Shown one piece after another: positions 19,270-25,899 of a DNA stretch of 34,951 nucleotides. Every line of letters starts with the position of its first letter. Within the stretch, counting starts at the first letter, position 1. The notes under the pieces were generated by a model. It saw only the letters and a list, made by a program, of their open reading frames with translations. It did not search any database and had not been told where the DNA came from. Source of the DNA: Lachnospiraceae bacterium. Its GTDB lineage: Bacteria > Bacillota > Clostridia > Lachnospirales > Lachnospiraceae. Location: positions 1 through 34,951 of the forward strand of contig JAGAFR010000010.1 of assembly GCA_017612555.1 (NCBI GenBank). Reading direction: 5' to 3'. A program made the position numbers and the translations under genes.

Positions 19270-19944
19270 ATGGATAAGGTCAAGATACTCGTTGTAGACG
19301 ATGAGAGCAGGATGAGAAAACTTGTAAGGGATTTTCTTGTCAAGAAAGATTATGCCGTGGTGGAAGCCGCTGACGGACAGGAAGCGATCGATATCTTTTT
19401 TGAACAGCAGGACATTTCTCTTGTAATACTGGATGTCATGATGCCGAAGATGGACGGCTGGGAAGTGCTCAAGGAGATCCGTGCATATTCAAAGGTTCCG
19501 GTCATCATGCTGACGGCAAAAGGTGATGAGAGCGATGAACTTAGCGGATTCGAGCTCGGTGTGGATGAGTATATCTCCAAACCTTTCTCACCCAAGATCC
19601 TTGTTGCAAGAGTGGATGCACTTCTTCGAAGGAGCAATCTCATAAATGAGGAAGCCAAGCTGGAGTACAAAGAGATCGTACTTGATAAGGCAAGCCATAC
19701 GGTTACGATATCAGGTAAGAACATAGAACTGTCGTTTAAGGAATTTGAACTCCTGGCGTACTTCATGGAGAATAAAGGACTTGCCCTTTCCAGGGAGAAG
19801 ATACTCAATCACGTATGGAACTATGATTATTTCGGTGACGCGAGAACTATAGATACGCACGTCAAGAAGCTGCGCTCCAAAATGGGAGAGTGCGGTGATT
19901 ATATAAAGACCATATGGGGTATGGGCTATAAGTTCGAGGCGTGA
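19270..19944 (+). CDS. OmpR/PhoB-type response regulator
   Basis: This 224-residue protein has a receiver domain (~1-120) with acidic pocket Asp10/Asp11, phosphoacceptor Asp55 in LVILDVMMPKMDGWEV, switch Thr82 and Lys104. A winged-helix DNA-binding domain follows (~130-224) with YFGDARTIDTHVKKLRSK and the family-typical end WGMGYKFEA. It should be a phosphorylation-controlled transcription factor. No histidine kinase is adjacent; the nearest candidate partner of matching type is the HAMP kinase at 32335-33819, some 12 kb downstream. The gene follows an unknown membrane protein with a 6-base gap. A diverged copy of its last ten codons lies at 21548-21580, beyond the C69 gene. Confidence 0.93.
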   Translation: MDKVKILVVDDESRMRKLVRDFLVKKDYAVVEAADGQEAIDIFFEQQDISLVILDVMMPKMDGWEVLKEIRAYSKVPVIMLTAKGDESDELSGFELGVDEYISKPFSPKILVARVDALLRRSNLINEEAKLEYKEIVLDKASHTVTISGKNIELSFKEFELLAYFMENKGLALSREKILNHVWNYDYFGDARTIDTHVKKLRSKMGECGDYIKTIWGMGYKFEA

Positions 19945-20004
19945 TAAAAAAGGATAAGGTCATATAACAGTTTTAATAACATAATTGGAAGGAGAGAATA
20001 AATC

Positions 20005-21516
20005 ATGAAGACTTTTGTAAAAAACTCGGAAAAGGTGTATGTACGTTTCGCATTAGGTTTCCTTAGGAGTTTCCTTCCGGTGCTTCTCTGTGTTTTGCTG
20101 GTAGGAGCCGACACCGTCTCGGCATGCACCACGATCATTGTGGGTAAGAAAGCCTCCGCCGATGGCAGTATCATATTCGGCCGTACGGCAGATACCCACG
20201 GGCTCAGTCCGGTCCGTTTTGAGTACCGGGAAGCACGGGAAGATGGCGCCTTCTTTACAGACCCTTCCAACGGGTTTTCATGCCCTCTGCCGGGGAACGC
20301 CTGCGGCTATCTGACCATGCCCGGTATTGACATCGGAACCAACGGCAGCTGGGATGAAGCTACCATCAACGACCATGGCGTCTGCATCAGCGCCACGGAA
20401 AGCATATATACCAACGATAAGGCAAAAGCAGCGGATCCCTTCGTGGATAACGGCATCGGTGAGCAGTCAATTCATGCCGTGACCGCACCTTACGTGCATA
20501 CAGCCCGTGAGGGTGTGGAATACTTGGGAAAACTGATCGACAAGTACGGTAACGCAGATGCAGGCAACGGTGTTATCTTCGGTGACCGGGACGAGGTTTG
20601 GTATATGGAGATCTATGCCGGTCACCAATGGGCAGCAGTCAGAATTCCCGACGATTGTTATGTTATCGCGCCAAATGATGGCCGGATCGGGGAAATCGAC
20701 GTTACGGACACGAAAAACGTGATCGTTTCCAAACATCTGGTGGATCTTGCAAAGAAAGGCGGATTCTTCGTCGGAAACGGGAATGTTATCGACACCACCC
20801 GCACCTATTGTACGGAGCTTAGGAATTACAGCCAGATCCGCGCCTGGGAAACTCAGCGCAGATTCAGTCCTTCATTGACGTCCAAAACCTACGATGTCAA
20901 TACATATTATCCTTTTGCCCTGAAGCCGGATAAGAAGATAGGTCTGGAGGATGTAATGGAACTGTGCCGTTGGCGCTACGAAGGCACTGAATACGACGTG
21001 AATGAGCATCCCGATGTTCGGGCCATTGGTATCAATCGGACCCGGCAGACCTCCATATTCTGGCTGCGTCCAAATAAACCGGAGATCATGTGGAACTGTT
21101 TCGCCAATCCGGAGATGAGCGTCTTCCTTCCGATGTACAAGAACACCAAGGTGTTCCCGGAAGCCTACAGCATAGCTCCGTCTCAAACCTATGATGAGCA
21201 GGCGGCTTACTACCGTTTCTTGCGGACCGGCATTCTTGCTGCCGATGATCGCGAAGGATTCGGAAAAAAGGTTCGCAAAAGCTGGAAAGACATGCAGAAA
21301 GATCTGATCGATAAGACGGAAGATCGGGATAGGGATTACATGGCCAATAGCTGCAGCGATGGTGCCGCGGCCCGGATTTTTGACTCCGTTGGCACGAAAG
21401 CCCTGGAGCAGGCGGATCAGCTTTACTTTGAGGGCATGTCAGACTGGCTGAACGCCCGTATGCAGGACGGCGGATCCGATTCTCCGGATGCCGCTTACGA
21501 GAATATTACCAATTAA
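20005..21516 (+). CDS. C69 family dipeptidase (Ntn hydrolase), exported
   Basis: This is a 503-residue protein starting after GAAGGAGAG. A signal peptide runs to about residue 40 (ending TVSA), directly followed by Cys41 of CTTIIVGKKA. In C69 peptidases the mature N-terminal Cys is the nucleophile. The N-terminal block (ADGSIIFGRTAD) and the later GEQSIHAVT, GDRDEVWYMEI and TSIFWLRP phrases match the family. It should hydrolyse dipeptides, probably outside the membrane given the signal sequence. Arginine codons here are often CGG/CGC and third-position G/C is common (GGC, ACC, GCC). Flanking genes prefer AGA/AGG and GGA, so the gene looks transferred. It sits between an intact response regulator and the relic of another regulator's 3' end. 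A role in trimming the RiPP encoded next door is possible but unsupported. Confidence 0.88.
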   Translation: MKTFVKNSEKVYVRFALGFLRSFLPVLLCVLLVGADTVSACTTIIVGKKASADGSIIFGRTADTHGLSPVRFEYREAREDGAFFTDPSNGFSCPLPGNACGYLTMPGIDIGTNGSWDEATINDHGVCISATESIYTNDKAKAADPFVDNGIGEQSIHAVTAPYVHTAREGVEYLGKLIDKYGNADAGNGVIFGDRDEVWYMEIYAGHQWAAVRIPDDCYVIAPNDGRIGEIDVTDTKNVIVSKHLVDLAKKGGFFVGNGNVIDTTRTYCTELRNYSQIRAWETQRRFSPSLTSKTYDVNTYYPFALKPDKKIGLEDVMELCRWRYEGTEYDVNEHPDVRAIGINRTRQTSIFWLRPNKPEIMWNCFANPEMSVFLPMYKNTKVFPEAYSIAPSQTYDEQAAYYRFLRTGILAADDREGFGKKVRKSWKDMQKDLIDKTEDRDRDYMANSCSDGAAARIFDSVGTKALEQADQLYFEGMSDWLNARMQDGGSDSPDAAYENITN

Positions 21517-21547
21517 TATGGGGGTATTGTTGTAAACAGGGATTTAC

Positions 21548-21580
21548 TTATGGGGAATGGGATACAGATTTGAAGCGTGA
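21548..21580 (+). pseudogene. Relic of a response-regulator 3' end
   Basis: Read in frame, this stretch encodes LWGMGYRFEA and a TGA stop, matching the end of the regulator at 19270-19944 (IWGMGYKFEA, stop). Of the ten codons from TGG to TGA, five differ only synonymously and one is a Lys/Arg change. Diverged coding sequence explains this better than chance. A TAA at 21533-21535 closes the frame upstream, so only a tail remains. The TTG start of the radical SAM gene lies inside it, and its purine-rich GGGGAATGGGA now serves as that gene's ribosome site. Confidence 0.65.
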
Positions 21581-22928
21581 AGAAACATCAGAAAAAAAGA
21601 GTATCCGAACCGCTGGCGAGGCGGGTTGGCATATCTCCGGATATAACCTGAAGTTAAAGGTTCCCGATTCACATGATACTATAATCGTGAACCTGTACAA
21701 GGGAACATGTGCAGTATATAACCCGATCGAGATGTTTCTGTTATCGATCCTCAGCGAGCTTAAAGAAGATCATCCGATCATACCTCGTTTCGCAGATCGG
21801 GGCATAATAGCGAACTTTGATGAACGATCAGCGCTTGAAGCAATGGCTCGCGGAGGCTGTATGTTCTTTTCCGACATCAGTCTGACTATCTGTCCCACCA
21901 TGAGTTGTAATTTTGACTGCCCGTATTGTTTCGAGGATCACAGAGAAGGAAAAATGAGTGCCGGGGTTCAGGATGACGTGGTTGCCCTTGCGGAACGTCT
22001 CCTGGATTTTTCCGGTGCAAAGTCTCTCAGAATAAGCTGGTATGGCGGCGAGCCTCTTCTGGCAGCGGATGTGATCGAATCTCTTTCGCAACGTCTGATA
22101 AAGCTTGCAGATAAAAAAGGTGTTTCTTACGGGGCAAGTATCGTTACCAACGGTTATCTGCTTACATCGGAAAATATCGATATGCTGGTCAAAAGCGAAG
22201 TTTCAAGTGCTCAGATCACACTTGACGGAGTCGGAGATGTACATGATCTGACCCGGCATTTGGCCGGAGGAGGACCGACTTTCCGGCGTATCATTGACAA
22301 TATCAGCAACAATAAGATCCCATTCAAGATAAGCATACGTCATAATGTTCATAAAGATAATTTGAACGAAATAAACGGGTTAAGGGGGCTGATCGAAAGG
22401 ATCTCTGAAGAAAGCGGAAATGATCTTAAGTATTATCCTTCACCGGTCCGGGACAATGATGCCGCAGCAAGGCGCGGAAAACAGGTGAATCTGCTGTGCG
22501 GCTCTGACATGCATGATATCGACATACTTAAGGATTCAGCACCTTTTTTTGCGGGACGCGGGGTACACTGTGTAGCGAATATGGGACTGAGTATGTGTAT
22601 TGATGATAGGGGAAATCTGCTGAAGTGCTGGGACGATGTAGATAAGGCCGATCGCAGTTTCGGAAATGTGGCCGGATGGGACCCCGAAGATCCGATAGGT
22701 ACTGCCACATCGCCCGATAATCTTACGTCTTACCTCAACACTTCGGGAGCATTGGATGATCCCGAATGTCAGGAATGTATCTGGCTTCCGGCATGTGCGG
22801 GAGGGTGTCCGCATCAGAGGCTGTATTATGAGAAATCGTGCATTCCGTTTAAGGATTGTCCGGAGGAGTATGTTCTTGCTCTTTACAGGAGGATGAATGA
22901 GCGAACTCAACAACAGAAAAGCGTTTGA
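21570..22928 (+). CDS. Radical SAM/SPASM peptide maturase
   Basis: A TTG at 21570 is the only plausible start; it overlaps the response-regulator relic. The 452-residue protein has an N-terminal ~100-residue region like those of RiPP maturases. The radical SAM cluster motif is C-x3-C-x2-C at Cys113, Cys117 and Cys120 (MSCNFDCPYCFED). A GGEPLL motif lies near residue 159. The C-terminal SPASM domain has many Cys (334, 343, 353, 400, 403, 409, 413, 424, 430), enough for two auxiliary iron-sulfur clusters. Such enzymes form thioether or C-C crosslinks in ribosomal peptides (sactipeptide/ranthipeptide type) by abstracting a hydrogen from the substrate. The next gene overlaps it by 32 bases, and a Gly-Gly leader precursor lies just beyond. 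Crosslink type is inferred. Confidence 0.9.
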   Translation: MKREETSEKKSIRTAGEAGWHISGYNLKLKVPDSHDTIIVNLYKGTCAVYNPIEMFLLSILSELKEDHPIIPRFADRGIIANFDERSALEAMARGGCMFFSDISLTICPTMSCNFDCPYCFEDHREGKMSAGVQDDVVALAERLLDFSGAKSLRISWYGGEPLLAADVIESLSQRLIKLADKKGVSYGASIVTNGYLLTSENIDMLVKSEVSSAQITLDGVGDVHDLTRHLAGGGPTFRRIIDNISNNKIPFKISIRHNVHKDNLNEINGLRGLIERISEESGNDLKYYPSPVRDNDAAARRGKQVNLLCGSDMHDIDILKDSAPFFAGRGVHCVANMGLSMCIDDRGNLLKCWDDVDKADRSFGNVAGWDPEDPIGTATSPDNLTSYLNTSGALDDPECQECIWLPACAGGCPHQRLYYEKSCIPFKDCPEEYVLALYRRMNERTQQQKSV

Positions 22929-23910
22929 ATTGTTGTGTGCTTTCTGCGGATCAGGCGGCAAGGCAGAGACTCTTTTTGGAGAAGATATCAAACGGCTGCC
23001 CGAAAGGATCGGACCGTTCTTGAATACTGATCCGTTTCCGAGCATTCATCTTGAGTTTCCGTTGCTGGGAGAACCCTTTACGGATGTTACGGTCCTTTAC
23101 AGGGACATAGAAGCGGGTATGAGGATAAAATCGGAAGCTGTGGGGGATACAGGCTCCCTTCTTGACTGGTATGCGGATGTGTGCCGTAAATATCCGAGAA
23201 TATGCTTCGGTTTTGAGTTGGACAGTGCACTTGATCATAAAAAAGCGGCTTTTGGTTTTCAACCGAGAGAATCCGAAGAACTGGTCAGACCTTTTTGCAA
23301 GATCACAGGAACCGTTTTACAGGGTGAGCACTATCTGAGGGCGGCGCAGAAGATGCCGGCAAGATGGCCGCTTTCGTATTTTGGTGTATACCCCGGAAGG
23401 GATAATGCCCCGTTTCGTGTCTGTGGATACTATGATAGAAGAGAGCTGTCATCGCATGATATTTCCCCTGAAAAGATCAGGGCTGATCTTGACACCATAG
23501 GTTTTCGTTCATATGATGCTACGATGCTTGAGCAGATATCAAAGATCCTGTCACTTGAAGTCAATGCGATCGACTTTCAGTTTGATATTTGTCCTGATGA
23601 GAGCTTCGGTGATGTATTCTCGCTTGATGTGCAGCTTAAGGAAATGGGGTCGGCTAAGGTCAGTGAAGCTTTTGAAAGCGGAGTGTCTGCCGAGGTCATG
23701 AGCATACTCAGATCATGGGGGATCGCCGACGGGCGAACATCGATGATCAAGAAAACATCCCTGTCGCGAGGTATTAAAGTGATGAGCGAAAATGATGGTA
23801 TGATCGACTATGCACTGATATGTAAGCCGGAATGGATAAAGATCAGATGGAAGAGTTGTAAGCTCCAACCTTCCAAATGCTACTGCTTACTGTATGCAGG
23901 AAAGCTATAG
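22897..23910 (+). CDS. Unknown protein coupled to the radical SAM maturase
   Basis: The ATG at 22897 is inside the 3' end of the maturase gene (32-base overlap), with ACAGGAGG four bases upstream. The product is 337 residues, soluble, with no signal peptide or membrane helix. I do not recognise the family. Visible features are Cys14 and Cys17 (CAFC), alternating beta-rich phrases such as SIHLEFPLLGEPF and FGFELDSAL, a central YFGVYPGRDNAPFRVCGYY segment, a hydrophobic-acidic strand AIDFQFDICPDE, and a Cys-containing C-terminal tail. Translational coupling to the maturase points to a second modification enzyme, a recognition/scaffold subunit or an immunity factor for the same peptide. It ends 2 bases from the convergent precursor gene. 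Confidence 0.8.
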   Translation: MSELNNRKAFELLCAFCGSGGKAETLFGEDIKRLPERIGPFLNTDPFPSIHLEFPLLGEPFTDVTVLYRDIEAGMRIKSEAVGDTGSLLDWYADVCRKYPRICFGFELDSALDHKKAAFGFQPRESEELVRPFCKITGTVLQGEHYLRAAQKMPARWPLSYFGVYPGRDNAPFRVCGYYDRRELSSHDISPEKIRADLDTIGFRSYDATMLEQISKILSLEVNAIDFQFDICPDESFGDVFSLDVQLKEMGSAKVSEAFESGVSAEVMSILRSWGIADGRTSMIKKTSLSRGIKVMSENDGMIDYALICKPEWIKIRWKSCKLQPSKCYCLLYAGKL

Positions 23911-23912
23911 TA

Positions 23913-24197
23913 TTAAAGCATCGGCCAGTAAGGAATGCAGTCGGGAGCGCTTGCGGCGTAGCAATGACTGCAATTTCCGCCGCTCAAAGCCTTCAGCTGT
24001 TCTTCGCTCAACTCGTAGCCGTATCCATCGATGAGCTTCATCAGCTCTTCGTCTGTCGAGCAGTTCATCAGTCCCTCTGCAAGAGCATTCAGCTGGTCAT
24101 CATTAAGATCGAGCCCTGAGCTTTTGGCCAAATCCTTCATGGATTCGTCGAATCCGTTTTCTTTTGCCTTTTCTTTAAGTTCATCCAACAATCCCAT
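23913..24197 (-). CDS. RiPP precursor peptide with Gly-Gly leader and Cys-rich core
   Basis: The ATG at 24197 has GGAGG six bases upstream, giving 94 residues. Residues 1-74 form an acidic helical leader that ends ELSEEQLKALSGG, a double-glycine cleavage site like those of Nif11-type and other bacteriocin leaders. The 20-residue remainder starts N-C-S-H-C-Y and has Cys76, Cys79 and Cys87, a P-D-C-I-P-Y-W-P stretch and no charge-rich tail. One more Cys (46) is in the leader. Core Cys residues are the expected donors for thioether bonds by the neighbouring radical SAM enzyme. The gene faces the maturase operon with its stop only 2 bases away and has its own promoter. No C39 peptidase or ABC exporter is in the window. 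The Nif11-like assignment is from general pattern only. Confidence 0.75.
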   Translation of the reverse strand: MGLLDELKEKAKENGFDESMKDLAKSSGLDLNDDQLNALAEGLMNCSTDEELMKLIDGYGYELSEEQLKALSGGNCSHCYAASAPDCIPYWPML

Positions 24198-24237
24198 GAT
24201 AAACCTCCAATCTGCAACTGAGCCTGACCACCACACA

Positions 24238-24266
24238 AGTATAGCATACATTGTCCTGATTCACAA
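24238..24266 (-). promoter_or_regulatory. Predicted promoter of the precursor peptide gene
   Basis: On the minus strand TTGTGA (24261-24266), a 17-base spacer and TATACT (24238-24243), preceded by TGC, form an extended -10 promoter. The start would be near 24231, leaving a ~33-base leader with the GGAGG. The precursor is therefore expressed separately from its maturase. Confidence 0.6.
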
Positions 24267-24400
24267 GTTAGTGCGCCCCGGGTAATACACGGCGAGTGTA
24301 AGATATTCCCGTCGAGCATCATAAGCTTCTGGCGCTTATGTATCCATAATTCAGTCAGGTTGTACAGCTCCTCATAATCAGGTGCATGCAAAAGGGCATA

Positions 24401-24429
24401 TTGCGCGGGATATGATGCTGCACTATAAT
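24401..24429 (+). promoter_or_regulatory. Predicted promoter of the six-gene operon
   Basis: TTGCGC (24401-24406), a 17-base spacer and a perfect TATAAT (24424-24429). The -35 is poor (three of six), which suggests activator help or low basal use. The wall hydrolase start is about 37 bases beyond the expected transcription start. Confidence 0.5.
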
Positions 24430-24431
24430 AT

Positions 24432-24448
24432 ATAACCGTATTGGTTAT
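24432..24448 (+). promoter_or_regulatory. Palindrome at the expected transcription start (possible operator)
   Basis: ATAACC-GTATT-GGTTAT is a perfect 6-base inverted repeat lying 2 bases after the -10, across the expected +1. The position suits a repressor site. No regulator is identified. Confidence 0.35.
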
Positions 24449-24472
24449 TTACGGGAAGGATAATGATCGGCA

Positions 24473-25882
24473 TTGAACAGATATAAGATAATAAGGGGTA
24501 TATCGTGGGTTCTTGTTGTAGCGGTTGTTATGATGAACTTCTGTAACTGTGTTGTCTGCAGGGCGGATGAATATGAAGACAAGCTCGCCGAGATGCAGAA
24601 CAATGAACAGCAGACGCAGAATATGATCACGAATCTGGAGAAACAGACAAAGGCTACAAGAGAATCGATCAATCTGCTGCAGGAGCAGAAAAAGCAAACC
24701 GAGAACAATGTAAATGTACTTAAGGGTCAGAGCGACGTTCTTAAAAGTGAGATAGAAGGTTACTCGGGCAAGCTTGATGAGCTTGACACAGAGATCGAAA
24801 AAGCCGAAGGCGAAATGGCACGTGTTTCGGCAAAGATCGTCAGCCTGAATAATGAACTTGACGAAATGCGTCAGGTTCTTAATGATAAGCAGGATCTGCT
24901 TAAAAAGCGTATCAAGAACGTATATGAAAAGGGCGGATCCACGGGAATGATCAGGAGCATTCTCGAGGCAGATTCGTTTACGGATATACTGACAAGGTAC
25001 GAATATGCCAATGCCATGATCAGGTATGACAGGCAGAGGATCGCGGAATGTCAGGAACTGAAAAAGGAGCTCGAAGCAAAGATAGCCGAAGTTGAGGAAA
25101 GAGAAGCGGAACTGGATGCCTACCAGGACGATCTTGATGAAAAGTATTCCGAAATTGAGAGTATCACCGATGAGGTTCAGGGTAAACTTGATAAGACCAA
25201 CAGCAGTCTGTCAGCCGAAAAAGGTAAGCTGCAGGATTTTGACAAGAAACTCGCAGAACTTGATAAGACGATGAAGTCTCTTGAGTCGCAGACGGCTGCG
25301 GCTCAGGCACAGTTGGCCAAGCAGGTTGCCCAGAGACTTTCGCTCAAGAAGGAAGACACATCCGGATCTTATTCGGCCAGCGGCTCCGAACTTGAGTGGC
25401 TTGCGGCAACGATACAGGCCGAGGCCGGCGGTGAATCATATACGGGCAAACTGGCCGTCGGTTCCGTAATAATGAACAGGGTAAAGAGTTCAGCTTTCCC
25501 GAATGACATAAAGAGTGTCATAACCCAGAACATGCAGTTCGCATCGTACCGGTCCGGTAAGGTCGAACTCATAATAGCAAACGGTCCCAACTCCACGTGT
25601 GTCAGTGCCGCGCAGGAAGTATTGGGCGGTGCACGTGTCGGTGATTACCTCTTTTTTATGACGAAGTATTATGCGGATTATTACCGTATCGCCGATTATA
25701 CCATGATCGGTAATCATGCATTCTTCTACAGATGGGTCACAAAGGATAAGCAGGAGACGGGGAACGTCGAGGAAAAGAAGTCTGATGAGGATGAAGAACA
25801 GCAGCCTCGGGAAGAGAACACGGAAGATGATTCGGATGATGAAGAAGATGAAGACGATGATGATGATTCGGACGAAGAGTAG
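24473..25882 (+). CDS. PcsB-like coiled-coil cell wall hydrolase with SleB-type domain
   Basis: No in-frame ATG precedes the signal sequence, so the TTG at 24473 is used; GGAAGGA is 12 bases upstream, a long spacing. Residues 1-31 are a signal peptide. A long coiled coil (~33-290) has the PcsB-type segment GGSTGMIRSILEADSFTDILTR. The SleB/Hydrolase_2 domain (~305-421) shows the family start LAATIQAEAGGES (probable catalytic Glu317), VIMNRVKS and a closing GNHAFFYRW. A tail of ~40 residues is mostly Asp/Glu. It should cleave peptidoglycan, with the coiled coil holding it inactive until bound by a membrane partner, as known for PcsB/FtsX. It is first of six same-strand genes; the MATE gene starts 17 bases after its stop. 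Confidence 0.88.
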   Translation: MNRYKIIRGISWVLVVAVVMMNFCNCVVCRADEYEDKLAEMQNNEQQTQNMITNLEKQTKATRESINLLQEQKKQTENNVNVLKGQSDVLKSEIEGYSGKLDELDTEIEKAEGEMARVSAKIVSLNNELDEMRQVLNDKQDLLKKRIKNVYEKGGSTGMIRSILEADSFTDILTRYEYANAMIRYDRQRIAECQELKKELEAKIAEVEEREAELDAYQDDLDEKYSEIESITDEVQGKLDKTNSSLSAEKGKLQDFDKKLAELDKTMKSLESQTAAAQAQLAKQVAQRLSLKKEDTSGSYSASGSELEWLAATIQAEAGGESYTGKLAVGSVIMNRVKSSAFPNDIKSVITQNMQFASYRSGKVELIIANGPNSTCVSAAQEVLGGARVGDYLFFMTKYYADYYRIADYTMIGNHAFFYRWVTKDKQETGNVEEKKSDEDEEQQPREENTEDDSDDEEDEDDDDDSDEE

Positions 25883-25899
25883 GAAATGAGGGTACAGAT

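Noticed and set aside
21518-21535. ATG at 21518 as the start of the radical SAM gene
   Set aside because: It is in a different frame and meets a stop after five codons.
19945-21547. Insertion sequence or integron carrying the C69 gene
   Set aside because: No transposase, integrase, terminal inverted repeats or clear target duplication is visible; only the regulator-tail similarity flanks the region.
23913-24197. Precursor as an ordinary small hypothetical or nitrogenase-related protein
   Set aside because: The Gly-Gly junction, Cys-containing short core and adjacent SPASM maturase favour a RiPP precursor over a stand-alone protein.
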